Shown here: positions 48,601 to 56,734 of the stretch, in pieces | Position numbering within the stretch: the stretch's first letter is position 1 | How the letters are laid out: the number at the start of each line of letters is the position of its first letter | Assembly (NCBI RefSeq): GCF_026339995.1 | Contig: NZ_JAPEPT010000003.1 | Coordinates: 682,001 to 746,000 of the forward strand | Length of the DNA stretch: 64,000 bases | Origin: Streptomyces sp. NBC_01481 | GTDB lineage: Bacteria; Actinomycetota; Actinomycetes; Streptomycetales; Streptomycetaceae | Reading direction: 5' to 3' | Position numbers and translations under genes: made by a program | The notes under the pieces: model-generated | Told to the model about the DNA's origin: nothing | The model's input: the letters and a program-made list of their open reading frames with translations, nothing else | Databases searched by the model: none

Positions 48601-50084
48601 GCGTTGTGCACGAGGGTGCGGAAGTACGCCTCGCTGTTACGGCGGTTGACCTCCTTGCCGAGCGCGACGCGTTCGACCGCCAGCGCGACCTGCGAGGCCA
48701 GGGTCTCGAAGGACCCCCACAATTCCGCCAGGCTCTGCTCCGGCCCCGCCACGACCAGAGCACCGACCAGCGCGTCACCGGTCGGACGGTCGGGGAAAGA
48801 CAGGGGACACAGCAGGGCGTTCGGCAGGTCCCCCAACTCGGAGGCTGCGGACTGACCGAGGTCCTCGAGCTTCACGACCTGCGTCTCACGGGCGAGGAAT
48901 GCGGGCAGCCACGCTTCGGCCGTCTCGTCGGCCCAGTCGAGGCGCCAGTCCCAGAGGCGCGATGTCGTACGCACGCTGTGGAGCCTGGACTCGCCGGTGT
49001 CGGTGGTCAGCAGGACGGCCTCGTGGGGCGTCCGCGCTCGGAAGAGCAGGTCCGCCGTTCCCTGGACCGAATTCGCGATCTCCTTCACGCTGGCCGCCGC
49101 CACCAGCGACGCGGCCCCCTCCCGAAGGCCCCGTTCGCGGCTCATTGCCTTCAAGTGGACTGGGACCAGGCCGGAAAGACGGGCCAGTACGAGCAGGAAG
49201 AGAACGGCCGAGAACACGGCGATGACAGCCCCGTCCTGGACTGAGCCGCCCAGGGCTTCGTACAGGAGCATCGTGGGAGCGACCAGCGCGGCCAGGGCGA
49301 GTATGACGAGCCGCCGGATGCGGATGACCGGCTGCCGCTCGGGCATTCGTGTCGTCAGTTCCACCATGGAGGGATGCAGCGCCGCCAGACCCCAGGCGGT
49401 GAAGAAGACCACCCAGCCCAGATCTATCGGGGTGCCGGCCTGCCAGGTTCCATTGAGCTGGAGACGTCCGTAGAAAACGTCGGAGACGAGCATGCCGAGC
49501 GTGCCGACGGTGAGGAGCTGGACCGCGGGGCTGCGCACATCGCCGGGAACGAGCAGACGCACGAGCATCGCCAGCATCAGTACGTCACCGAGCGGGTAGG
49601 CGATCGAAATCGCTCGCTGAATCCAGGTCATGTCGGCGGCCTGGGCATAAGGCGTGATCAGGTAGACCCAGGAAAGCAGCGCCAGGCCGGACACCAGGAT
49701 CAACGCGTCCAGCAGATTCACGAGGCCCCGCCCCGTTGCGCGATACCGGATGAATCCGAACAGCCCGATGGCGAACAGCGGATACGTCGCCAGATAGAAG
49801 ACGTCGGCCAGCGAGGGGAATGGATTCTGCTGGTTGAAGAAGGTGTTGAGGATGTTGTATGTGGTGTCGCCGGCGGTGAAGGTGAAGTTGGCGGCGGCGA
49901 GTACCAGCCACGGCCAGCTGTGGGTCGGCCGGTTGATCCGTATGCCCAGGAGAATGGCGCAAACGCCGAGGAGGCCGATGGCGGCCCAGGTGACGGTGTG
50001 ACTGCTCGGGATCGTGAGGTACACGACGGTGAGCGGGATCACGAGTGCGAAGTAGCCGGCCATCAGGCGCTGGAACCGGGTCAA
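45603..50084 (-). CDS. Membrane GAF-PAS-GGDEF-EAL protein fused to a PLP-dependent alpha-oxoamine synthase
   Basis: A continuous frame of 1493 residues from TTG 50084, which follows a perfect AGGAGG with 9-nt spacing. Order: 8-9 membrane helices (about 5-300); GAF-like region (315-475); PAS (480-595: NASDVILILDDDNTIKYASPS); GGDEF (600-765) with intact RLGGDEF and an I-site RVSD five residues earlier; EAL (785-1040) with FEALIRW, LELTE, IDDFGTGFSSLSYL, KVDKSFI and AEGIEE, all intact; a Ser/Thr/Arg-rich linker (1040-1095); and an alpha-oxoamine synthase (1100-1493) with ARAHRTVYDGCL, YIDDAYGFGVIG and the PLP lysine in LVGGFSKAYSS (about 1335). The c-di-GMP part could make and degrade the messenger; the last domain would condense an amino acid with an acyl-CoA. 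No stop separates the parts, although a GTG at 46865 could give a free synthase of 420 residues. Confidence 0.88.
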   Translation of the reverse strand: MTRFQRLMAGYFALVIPLTVVYLTIPSSHTVTWAAIGLLGVCAILLGIRINRPTHSWPWLVLAAANFTFTAGDTTYNILNTFFNQQNPFPSLADVFYLATYPLFAIGLFGFIRYRATGRGLVNLLDALILVSGLALLSWVYLITPYAQAADMTWIQRAISIAYPLGDVLMLAMLVRLLVPGDVRSPAVQLLTVGTLGMLVSDVFYGRLQLNGTWQAGTPIDLGWVVFFTAWGLAALHPSMVELTTRMPERQPVIRIRRLVILALAALVAPTMLLYEALGGSVQDGAVIAVFSAVLFLLVLARLSGLVPVHLKAMSRERGLREGAASLVAAASVKEIANSVQGTADLLFRARTPHEAVLLTTDTGESRLHSVRTTSRLWDWRLDWADETAEAWLPAFLARETQVVKLEDLGQSAASELGDLPNALLCPLSFPDRPTGDALVGALVVAGPEQSLAELWGSFETLASQVALAVERVALGKEVNRRNSEAYFRTLVHNASDVILILDDDNTIKYASPSAEGMFGRSPLYGVGLGELVADQDSERAMESLARMRTEDDLDSRNDWQVLQQGGGRIDVEVRCSNLRHDQTVHGLVLTLRDVTEQRKLEQELTYRAFHDALTGLPNRVLLLERIERALLRGRRASTLTCVLFVDLDDFKVVNDTRGHSVGDELLIAVARRLTGTLRVSDTASRLGGDEFAVLMEGAKEPAAAEVLAQQIIQSLTQPFRLSSGMISLSASVGIASAQDSANAEELLEHADLALYAAKTAGKRQWRTYRAQLYTGMLERHELQASLESAIAAEAFHVRYQPIVEIPTGEVAGFEALIRWPQDRRGLVPPDQFIALAEETGHIMPLGAWVLEHAAAHVAHWQQAVPRPEPLNINVNVSARQFRDPGFLDQVRRVLDTSGLASGSLVLELTETVLMNRDDQIRSVMRTLKELGVGMAIDDFGTGFSSLSYLREFPIDVLKVDKSFIDDIGVDDQQVALVEGIVRIADTLGLQVIAEGIEEVEQRDRLAAMGCRFGQGYLFARPMTADQGEQLLRSASEHQAPRLINSTATRRTTRIRQSTADVSPRSSTGAEGPVDEDPARKTLTPSDVRRDPRWGDLEHLRRSSPMCDAVVDEVRGRHVRCGDHWLIDFASSNFLGFDLDPEIMDAIEPQIQRWGTHASWSRLGGSPSLYPEIEERLTELLDAPDTLLLPTITLIHASVIPVIGGEGHIFIEARAHRTVYDGCLVARGHGATVQRFHADRPDELDALLRAAPTDSSRLVCLDGVDGMTGNVPNLAELAGVCRARDALMYIDDAYGFGVIGERRADETSPYGSRGNSIVRHLGETYDDVILVGGFSKAYSSLLAFLALPTWLKDHLKVAAAPYLYSGPSPTASLASALAGLDVNDRRGDAIRADLHRKTMRVLDHVNALGVFTPNTSGLPVIEIPLADGSDLDAAAQFLWDHGIYVTLAAYPLVQRDRVGVRIQVTAKNSDEDIDRLNETLSEFVERFELHMRP

Positions 50085-50093
50085 TGCGAACCG

Positions 50094-50099
50094 CCTCCT
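50094..50099 (-). promoter_or_regulatory. Consensus ribosome site selecting a TTG start
   Basis: AGGAGG on the minus strand, 9 nt before TTG 50084. Upstream codons have much poorer third-position GC (about 70 percent), which argues against the earlier ATG starts near 50303-50312. Confidence 0.6.
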
Positions 50100-50391
50100 A
50101 CCACCTTCGGACACCCGGTACTGCACCGTTGTCTGCTGGGCAACGTCGGCCTGTTCGTTGGCTTTTTCGATGGTATGTCGGCTTTGGATGGGCGGCGACC
50201 GGAGGTCTAGCGATGCCCCGGGCCAGGCGTCGAGATCTTTCTCCGCCGGTCGGCCTTCATTGGGGTGTCTCGCCGGTTCTCGGTTGGGGTGGCATTTCTT
50301 CATCTTCGGCATAAATGGGACGTTTCCTTCTCGCCGCGTTCGTCCTATTTGGGTGAAATGTAATTCGCTATGGCGGATATCACACAAAAGG

Positions 50392-50414
50392 CGCCGAGTC
50401 TCGCCAACTCGGCG
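50392..50414 (-). terminator. Hairpin in the leader of the fusion gene
   Basis: CGCCGAGT (50392-50399) pairs with ACTCGGCG (50407-50414) over a 7-nt loop. On the minus strand the stem is followed by CCTTTTGTGTG, so it could act as an attenuator for the fusion gene or as the end of an older minus-strand gene. Confidence 0.5.
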
Positions 50415-50583
50415 TTGTGCCATACGTCCTGAGGGTCAGTGAACTCGGCGATACGGGTGACAGGACAACGAAGGCGGTTGCGTGCCCGATTCGGCTCGCG
50501 CAGAGTCCAAGCCTTCAGCCCGCTTTTGCCCCGCGCAATGGCAGGCCTATTGCCTGATGTGGGGGGCGAAAGGTCATCCATTC

Positions 50584-51837
50584 ATGCCCAGAAATTCGAG
50601 ACACCGCCGCAAGCTGACCACCCGGACGAAGATTTCCGCCCTCGTGCTTTCCTTCGCGACCCTTGCCATGGGCAGCGCCGCATGGGCGGGCCAGTCGCGG
50701 ACGTCGACCGAGGTGGTCGTCGACTCGCTGACCGTTTCTGCGGCACCGAGTGGCGGGCTGACGGCGACCGCGAAGGTTCATTCCGCTCGTACGCTCCGGG
50801 TGCAGGCCCTGACCGTCGCCGTACGCTCCGAGAGCGGCTCCCACTTCGACTTCCCCGGTGCGACCGCGACGAAGCTGAGCCCCTCGCCGACGACATTCAC
50901 CTCCGGCAGCGCCGCACTCCCCGCCGGCACGTACACCGCCTTCGTCGCGTACAAGTACCGCGACACCTGGCACAACCTCTCGCCGGTCAAGACGTTCACT
51001 TCCGGCGCCACGGGTACGCCGACGCCCAGCCCGACGGCTTCCGCCTCCGCATCACCCAGCCCGAGCTCCAGTCCCAGCCCGAGCCCCACCCCGACTGCGT
51101 CGGCCCCGACGGCTCCGTCCCCCAGCCAGACCACGTCGACGACCGGCGCCGCGCCACTGGGTATCCCGGGCAGCTGGCGTCAGGTCTTCGGGGACGAATT
51201 CAACGGCACAAGCCTCGACAGCTCGAAGTGGAACCCGAACTGGCTGGGCTGCCCCACATGCACCACGAAGCCGGTCAATTCGGCGGAGCTGGGTGCCTAT
51301 GCCCCGTCCCAGGTGAGCGTCAGCGGCGGCTCCCTGCACCTCAAGGCCGAGAAGCAGCAGACCACCGCAGCCGACGGCAAGACCTACGCCTACCGCTCCG
51401 GCCTGGTCGAGAGTGACGGCAAGGCCGAGTTCACCTACGGAGCCTTCGAGGCCAGGATCTACACCCCCGCGGCGTCCCCTGGGGCGATCGCCAACTGGCC
51501 CGCCTTCTGGACGGACGGGCAGAACTGGCCCGAGGACGGCGAAATGGACATCATGGAGGCCCTCGGCGGCGGCAAGGCCTGCTACCACTTCCACTCCCCG
51601 GCGGGCGGTCCGGGCGGCTGCGCCCCCGGTGACTTCACGGGATGGCACACCTACGGAGCCGAGTGGAAATCCGGAGTCGTCACGTACTACTACGACGGCA
51701 AGCAGGTGGGCCAGATCACGACCGGCATCACCTCGTCGCCGATGTTCCTGATCCTGAACAACGGCGTCTACAGCAGTCCGACGACCGTGACCCCGGCCGA
51801 CATGATGACCGACTATGTGAGGGTCTGGCAGCACTGA
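50584..51837 (+). CDS. Secreted GH16 endo-beta-glucanase-type enzyme
   Basis: ATG 50584 gives 417 residues. A signal peptide (cut near AWA-G, residue 35), an Ig-like N-terminal domain (about 38-135) and a Ser/Pro/Thr linker (about 140-190) lead to a GH16 jelly roll (about 195-417). The catalytic signature is GEMDIMEALGG (about residues 319-326), with the two glutamates and central aspartate intact; NYW-type strands and a final DYVRVWQH also fit. It probably cuts beta-1,3 or mixed-linkage glucans, or a matrix glycan. Divergent from the c-di-GMP fusion gene. Confidence 0.92.
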   Translation: MPRNSRHRRKLTTRTKISALVLSFATLAMGSAAWAGQSRTSTEVVVDSLTVSAAPSGGLTATAKVHSARTLRVQALTVAVRSESGSHFDFPGATATKLSPSPTTFTSGSAALPAGTYTAFVAYKYRDTWHNLSPVKTFTSGATGTPTPSPTASASASPSPSSSPSPSPTPTASAPTAPSPSQTTSTTGAAPLGIPGSWRQVFGDEFNGTSLDSSKWNPNWLGCPTCTTKPVNSAELGAYAPSQVSVSGGSLHLKAEKQQTTAADGKTYAYRSGLVESDGKAEFTYGAFEARIYTPAASPGAIANWPAFWTDGQNWPEDGEMDIMEALGGGKACYHFHSPAGGPGGCAPGDFTGWHTYGAEWKSGVVTYYYDGKQVGQITTGITSSPMFLILNNGVYSSPTTVTPADMMTDYVRVWQH

Positions 51838-51850
51838 CCCGGAGACCCGA

Positions 51851-51883
51851 CGTGCCCGGCCGTGTACCTCGCGGCCGGGCACG
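51851..51883. terminator. Strong terminator after the GH16 gene, 12-bp arms
   Basis: CGTGCCCGGCCG (51851-51862) and CGGCCGGGCACG (51872-51883) are exact complements with a 9-nt loop, 13 bp after the stop codon. Confidence 0.8.
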
Positions 51884-51937
51884 CCCATGTCCGGTCCGGT
51901 TCACCGGTCGCAGGGGCGAGGACGTGCCCATAGCATG

Positions 51938-51968
51938 AGTCACGGAAGGCGTTGCCGCCTATGACTCG
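51938..51968. promoter_or_regulatory. Nested inverted repeat upstream of the methyltransferase gene
   Basis: GAGTCA (51938-51943) matches TGACTC (51963-51968), and inside it AGGCG (51948-51952) pairs with CGCCT (51957-51961). It lies about 80 bp before the next gene and could be an operator or an mRNA stem. Confidence 0.4.
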
Positions 51969-52046
51969 TTGTGCCGTCCTGGGCATTCGCGGGCGGCTGC
52001 GTAAGTGCGGCATGGGTGGTCGGTTCGCAGTCAATAGAGGTGACCC

Positions 52047-52814
52047 GTGGGCCAATTGGACGGAACACAGGCTTCCACACGCGTGGTGCGCCTCCACCAG
52101 AGGATCGCGTCGCTTCGGCTGATGCCGCGCGCGCGTCGCATACTCGACGACACGATCGATCTGATCCGCCTGAGGCTCGATGTCCTGCCCGAGGGCCTGT
52201 ATCAGCCGGTCCCGGGCCTACCAGTGCGGAAGGCGAGGCGGGCGGCCGGCAGCGGGTCGCGATGGGCGGCGATGGAGCCGGTCATCGAGCGGCTGGGCGT
52301 GAAGAGCGCGATGGATGTCGGCGCAAATGTCGGATACTTCCCGATCAAGCTCGCCAGTCGTGGGGTACCCGCGGTCGCGCTCGAGTCGGATCCGAGATTC
52401 GTTCGGACAACGACGACAGCCGTGCGACGAAACCAGCTGGACAACGTGGCGGTGATGGAGCTCGAGCTTCGACCCGACACACTCGACCTTCTGCCGGTGA
52501 CCGACTGCACCCTCCTGCTGTCCCTCTGGCATCACCTGGTGCGGGACCAGGGCCTCGACACCGCCACCCACCTGCTTCAGGAGCTCTGGGCCCGGACCGG
52601 CAAGGTGATGTTCTTCGACACCGGCGAGGACGAGATGCCCGAGTCGTTCGGTCTTCCTCGTATGGTGCCGACGCCGGACGCCTGGCTCACGGAGTACCTG
52701 CAGAAGAACTGCGCCGGGGCGCGAATCGAACACCTCGGCCGCCATCGCGCCTTCGACGCCGCCGGACTCCCGACGGACCGGGCGCTCTTTGCCGTGATAC
52801 GGGAACCGCAGTAG
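52047..52814 (+). CDS. FkbM-like SAM-dependent methyltransferase
   Basis: GTG 52047, after AGAGGTGA, gives 255 residues. Motif I is SAMDVGANVGYFPIKLASRG (about residue 88), followed by AVALESDPRFVRT and a motif IV-like LLSLWHHLVRD. It resembles FkbM or sugar O-methyltransferases. It begins the surface-glycan-like locus that runs to the right edge. Confidence 0.8.
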   Translation: MGQLDGTQASTRVVRLHQRIASLRLMPRARRILDDTIDLIRLRLDVLPEGLYQPVPGLPVRKARRAAGSGSRWAAMEPVIERLGVKSAMDVGANVGYFPIKLASRGVPAVALESDPRFVRTTTTAVRRNQLDNVAVMELELRPDTLDLLPVTDCTLLLSLWHHLVRDQGLDTATHLLQELWARTGKVMFFDTGEDEMPESFGLPRMVPTPDAWLTEYLQKNCAGARIEHLGRHRAFDAAGLPTDRALFAVIREPQ

Positions 52815-52889
52815 GGGGGCCGCGCGGCCCGGGATGGTGTGGCCGATCCCGCGTTGGCACAGGTGGGCGCGAGGCTTCGGAATGACCCT

Positions 52890-53978
52890 CTACGCGTCCT
52901 GGAAGCGGACCAGGCGTTTGACGGTGCCCTGAACACGTCGCTCGGCCGCTGAGATCGGAAGTCGTTCGCGGCGGTAGGTGGGAGACGAGAAGCCGACCGC
53001 CCCGAAACCCTCCTTGAAAGCCGCGAGAGAGGACCCCGGCCGGGACTCCCCCAAGTGGTAGTACCGGCAGCCCGCCGCGCACGCGTCCTCGATGGCGAGG
53101 CGGTGCAGCAGGGGATTCGCCTTCACGGGATGGGCGAGATCCCGGTTCATAGCGGCGCGCCAGCACCTGGCATGAGCGCCGTGCCGGAGAACCACAATGG
53201 CGGCGGCGGGCTCCCCGGCGCACGACGCGAGCCAGATCGCACATGATTCACCGAACCGGTCGGCAACGGCTTCCAGCCGCCGCCGTGGGAAGTCCCGGCT
53301 CCGGCGCCACCGGGCGAGGGCCATCGGCTCGTGCTGTTGCTGGGCCCAGCGCACCATGGCCTGTTCGTACAACTGGTAGAAAGCAGGCACGAGTCGGCCC
53401 GTGCGGTCGACCTCCACGTCGACCGACGACCGCTCGGCCCGGCGCACTTCGCGGCGGACATGCCTGCGAAAGCGCCGGTCCCAGACGGCATCGAAGCCGC
53501 CGTCCAGGTCCAGCACATGTGTCATGTGGTCCTCAGCCTGGAAGGTGCGCTGTGCGGCCGCTGCCCACACCGGGTGGGCGTCCGGTCCGAATCGGACACC
53601 GACCCGGAGTGCCGGGCGCCGCGCGAGGTCGTCGAAGACGACGCGGGCCTCCGTCTCGTCGGGCACCCCCGGGGACACCAGTGGTCCGCCGATGCCCCAG
53701 TCGGACGGCCACGAGTCCTCGGTGGCCAGCCATGGCGGCCGGCCCCGCCGCCGGGCCAGGGGGATCACGAGCCGGCGCCCGTCCTGGAATTCGTACAGTC
53801 GGCTGGCGTCCGCGTACGGTCCGGTCGCGCAGATGCAGTCGAGCCACGTCGGAGTCTGGCTGACCAGGGCGTTCTCATCGGCGTCTGCCAGCTGCCACCA
53901 GACCTCCCGCGGCGCGGGGCTGGTCACCCGCACGGGGCCCGACGCCGTGGTCACCGGGAGCACAACGGCTGAGTTCAT
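52890..53978 (-). CDS. GNAT-fold (CelD/BcsL-type) acyltransferase
   Basis: ATG 53978 gives 362 residues. The protein has the double-GNAT arrangement of CelD/FemAB-like enzymes: FRRHVRREVRRAERSSVDVE, then FYQLYEQAMVRWAQQQHEPM and, near the end, IEDACAAGCRYYHLGESRPGSSLAAFKEGFGA with YRRER. In exopolysaccharide and cell-wall loci these proteins add acyl or aminoacyl groups. Heads a minus-strand group with the kinase, ATP-grasp and phosphoesterase genes. Confidence 0.82.
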   Translation of the reverse strand: MNSAVVLPVTTASGPVRVTSPAPREVWWQLADADENALVSQTPTWLDCICATGPYADASRLYEFQDGRRLVIPLARRRGRPPWLATEDSWPSDWGIGGPLVSPGVPDETEARVVFDDLARRPALRVGVRFGPDAHPVWAAAAQRTFQAEDHMTHVLDLDGGFDAVWDRRFRRHVRREVRRAERSSVDVEVDRTGRLVPAFYQLYEQAMVRWAQQQHEPMALARWRRSRDFPRRRLEAVADRFGESCAIWLASCAGEPAAAIVVLRHGAHARCWRAAMNRDLAHPVKANPLLHRLAIEDACAAGCRYYHLGESRPGSSLAAFKEGFGAVGFSSPTYRRERLPISAAERRVQGTVKRLVRFQDA

Positions 53979-54139
53979 GGCCTCCACCTGCTGACCGTGT
54001 GAGAGAGCGGGACGAGAAACCGGGGACGGAGTGCACAAACCGTGCCGCCTCATCCGAGCCTAGGCGGGGATGGGGCGCGAGGCCTCTCGGGACCGCGCCG
54101 GCCGCCGACGCCGTGCGCTAGTGGCGCGCGTGTCGGCGG

Positions 54140-55213
54140 CTACCGTCCGGCCACCTCTTGGAGCACCGGCATCACATTGCCCGCGACCCAGCGATGGCTG
54201 CGTCCGTAACGAGCCGACTTGGCCACGTTGCCCGCCACATGCCACAGCCAGGTCAGCAGCGGCAGCACCGCCGCGTCGGGGTCCTCGTCCGGCGGCGGGA
54301 CATCCGCTTCGGCGAGGAGCCGGCGGTCCTCGGGCAGCAGTGAGCCGCGTCGTACGACATCGGCCACGATCCGCCCCAGCTGCCGCCCGCCGCGCTGATG
54401 CCGGAGCGTCAGGACGAATATGTAGGAATCGATGGCGCAAGGGCCGTCGGGACGGGCATTCGCCCAGTCGATCACCCCGGTAATCGTGCCGTGCTTCTCG
54501 TTGAGCAGAATGTTTCCGGGGTGGAAGTCCCCGTGGGTCCACGCGACCGTCAGTGTGCGCCCGGCCAGTCCACGGACGAGGCGTTCTCGCAGCGCCTCCG
54601 TGGCGGCAGCTCCACGGCCTTCGCGGCACCACCGGATCTCCTCGGCCAGGACGGAGAGCTGGGGGTCCACCCATTCCCGGATACGTCCGGTGACGCTCTC
54701 CGTGCGGCCGGTCGCCCGGTGCAGGTCGCCGACCGCGCGGAGAGCGGAAACCGCCACCAGCCGGGTGCGCCCGGGGGAGCGCCGCAGCAGCGCGTCCCCT
54801 TCGACACCCGGCAGACGGCCTTCCGCCACCAGAGGGAGCCGCTCCTGGAGCCGGCACGCCTCCACCGGAGGCAACAGCCGCCGCCACTCCTCCAGACGGT
54901 CGTCCCGGGTCAGCACGCGCACGGCCTCACACCCCAGGGCGAGCGACGTGGCAGCTCGGCTGCTGCGGGGATGCTTGACCACCAGAGGAGGCTGCATGGC
55001 CTTGCCCTCCAACTGGAAAACCAGGAGATCGGAGACCGTCCGCTCCAGCCGGTGCAGTTCGCGGAAGCCGACGGTGTCCGCACGCAGCCGGTTCGCCAGC
55101 CGACGGGCAGTCAGCAGATCGGCGGGCAGGGTCAGCAGGCCGCGGGGCCGGATCGGCAGGAGGCCGCGGAAGCGGGATCCCCACGTATTGGCGAGAGGGA
55201 AGGCGTCTTCCAC
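54140..55213 (-). CDS. APH-fold phosphotransferase (paralogue 1)
   Basis: GTG 55213, after GGAGG, gives 357 residues; earlier in-frame starts would overlap the palindrome. The kinase motifs are WTHGDFHPGNILLNEK (catalytic loop) and ITGVIDWANARPDG (metal Asp), as in aminoglycoside/choline kinases. The C-terminal LLTWLWHVAGNVAKSARYGRSHRWVA is shared with the second APH gene at 57930-59078, so the two arose by duplication. The target is more likely a sugar or lipid than an antibiotic. Confidence 0.85.
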   Translation of the reverse strand: MEDAFPLANTWGSRFRGLLPIRPRGLLTLPADLLTARRLANRLRADTVGFRELHRLERTVSDLLVFQLEGKAMQPPLVVKHPRSSRAATSLALGCEAVRVLTRDDRLEEWRRLLPPVEACRLQERLPLVAEGRLPGVEGDALLRRSPGRTRLVAVSALRAVGDLHRATGRTESVTGRIREWVDPQLSVLAEEIRWCREGRGAAATEALRERLVRGLAGRTLTVAWTHGDFHPGNILLNEKHGTITGVIDWANARPDGPCAIDSYIFVLTLRHQRGGRQLGRIVADVVRRGSLLPEDRRLLAEADVPPPDEDPDAAVLPLLTWLWHVAGNVAKSARYGRSHRWVAGNVMPVLQEVAGR

Positions 55214-55233
55214 AAACCCTCCGTCAGATAGAT

Positions 55234-55263
55234 TTACATATCGCGTGATATCACCATATGTAA
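55234..55263. promoter_or_regulatory. 30-bp AT-rich palindromic operator candidate
   Basis: Outer arms TTACATAT (55234-55241) and ATATGTAA (55256-55263) are exact complements; inside is GTGATATCAC (55245-55254), itself a perfect palindrome shifted by one base. It lies 21 bp upstream of the first APH start, in the promoter zone. Such AT-rich symmetry is rare in this GC-rich DNA. Confidence 0.65.
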
Positions 55264-55455
55264 TAGTCGAGGCGATCGGGCTGAGGCTTGCCGCGCCCGG
55301 GTCGACGGTGACTACGGTGGCGTACCGCTGCACGCGCCCGTCCCTATCAGGCTTTATACAGGGCAATCATGGGCAAGAGTCCAATAAGCGGGGGAATCGC
55401 CCAACTTCGCCGCTTGGCTGGAGCATTCGTGACCGACCCGCTGGAAGCGGTGCGG

Positions 55456-56703
55456 TCAGGGGGGTGGCGCCTTCCCGCGTTCGGCAAGCCGGGCGCGCAC
55501 GGAGCACCTGATGCGGTGCGCCACTGTCTGCGCGAACCAGACTGCCTCGACCACGGCGGGCAGCGGATCGTCCCGGCTGAGCCATGCCCGTTCGGTTCCC
55601 CGTCCGCACAGCACGGCGGGCGGCAGTCGGCGCTCCTCCAGCAGCCAGGCAGTCGCCGATGGCAGATCGAGTGGACCGGCGACAAACACACGGTTCTCGT
55701 CCTGCGGACCGGTCGGCACATCACGGCCCGTCAGGTCCAGATGCATCGCCCGTACCACGTCGATTCCGTGGACATTCTCGAACAGCCGGAACTGCGCACC
55801 GGTGCGCGGATTGAAGTCCACCAGCTTGTAACGCCCGTCGCGGCGGTCGTAACGCCAGTCGAGATCCGCCGGCCCGCTGTAGCCGATCCGCCGGCACAGG
55901 TCCCCGGCCAGCTTCGCCAGACAGGGGTTGTGCAGGGCGACGGCCCGGGTGGTCACCCCTGCATTCGGGGGCCATGAGCGCAGCTTCAGACCGGTGAAAA
56001 CGACGCGCGGCGTGCCGCCCGCACCGCAGTAGAGGTGGGTGATCCAGTCCTCGGCCTGCTCCCTCGGGATGTACTCCTGCATCACGACGGGGGGCAGCGG
56101 GTCCGTCGGGTACTGGGCCAGCAGATGCTCCTCGTCGCGGATCATCTTGGTGTTGCCCACGGCCGGCATGCGCAGCCTGGTCCATGCGTCGCGGTTCTTG
56201 AGCACCAGCGGAAAGCCCAGTTCACGCCCGGCGTCCACCAGCTCGTCGCGGTTTTCGGGAGCCCGCGTGCGAGGGGTGGGCACGCCGAGCTTCTCGCAGA
56301 GCCTGAACAGACTCGCCTTGCTGGCCAGCAGACGCGGTAGCCCGGAGGGTGTCCGTGGGAGTAGAAAGCACTCCGACAGCCGGTCGGAGTGCTCGGCCAG
56401 CAGGATGGCGGCTTCGTCGTCGGTCGGTACGGGGATGGAGCGCGCGCCGATTGCCCGGCCGATCGACAGCAGCCCGTCGGCAAGTAACTGCGGTTCCTCC
56501 AGGCCGGTCGTCGGCCAGACGAACCTGCTGGTGACATGGCGTGAGAACGCCACCGGAGTGAACCGGTGCTCGACGACGGCATGGACCGGCACGCCCGCCC
56601 GGCCGATCGTGCGCACCACGCCGAGGCCGCCATGGTGTTGGGGATAGCGACCGATCTTGACGAGCAGTGCGGGCATCTCCGGGTCGAGGGGTTCGGGACT
56701 CAT
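55456..56703 (-). CDS. ATP-grasp carboxylate-amine ligase
   Basis: ATG 56703 gives 415 residues; ATG 56676 is an alternative. ATP-grasp features: PLVLKNRDAWTRLR (nucleotide lysine), VVMQEYIPREQAEDWITHLY, and the metal-binding end YKLVDFNPRTGAQFRLFENV. The family joins carboxylates to amines, as D-aspartate ligase or peptide tailoring enzymes do. Codon 73 is TTA (56485-56487), suggesting bldA dependence. Lies between the first APH gene and the phosphoesterase gene. Confidence 0.87.
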   Translation of the reverse strand: MSPEPLDPEMPALLVKIGRYPQHHGGLGVVRTIGRAGVPVHAVVEHRFTPVAFSRHVTSRFVWPTTGLEEPQLLADGLLSIGRAIGARSIPVPTDDEAAILLAEHSDRLSECFLLPRTPSGLPRLLASKASLFRLCEKLGVPTPRTRAPENRDELVDAGRELGFPLVLKNRDAWTRLRMPAVGNTKMIRDEEHLLAQYPTDPLPPVVMQEYIPREQAEDWITHLYCGAGGTPRVVFTGLKLRSWPPNAGVTTRAVALHNPCLAKLAGDLCRRIGYSGPADLDWRYDRRDGRYKLVDFNPRTGAQFRLFENVHGIDVVRAMHLDLTGRDVPTGPQDENRVFVAGPLDLPSATAWLLEERRLPPAVLCGRGTERAWLSRDDPLPAVVEAVWFAQTVAHRIRCSVRARLAERGKAPPP

Positions 56704-56734
56704 CCGGTGCCCTGTCCGCCACACAGGTCATCCA

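Larger units (their letters stand above)
50085..50583. other. 499-bp intergenic region between the fusion gene and the GH16 gene
   Basis: No confident gene. It is AT-richer than its surroundings. It holds the ribosome site AGGAGG (50094-50099, minus strand) for the fusion gene, a hairpin at 50392-50414, and a minus-strand frame (50345-50581) ending in a protein-like tail ARLGAFCVISAIANYISPK that could be a gene remnant. The fusion gene therefore has a long leader, and both divergent promoters should lie here. No riboswitch of known type was recognised. Confidence 0.5.

Noticed and set aside
46713..49244. Plus-strand frame of over 840 codons opposite the GGDEF-EAL fusion
   Set aside because: Antisense shadow of a gene with intact catalytic motifs; no domain visible.
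50085..50440. c-di-GMP riboswitch in the leader of the fusion gene
   Set aside because: I looked for GEMM-type conserved blocks because of the function and saw none; only a simple hairpin is present.
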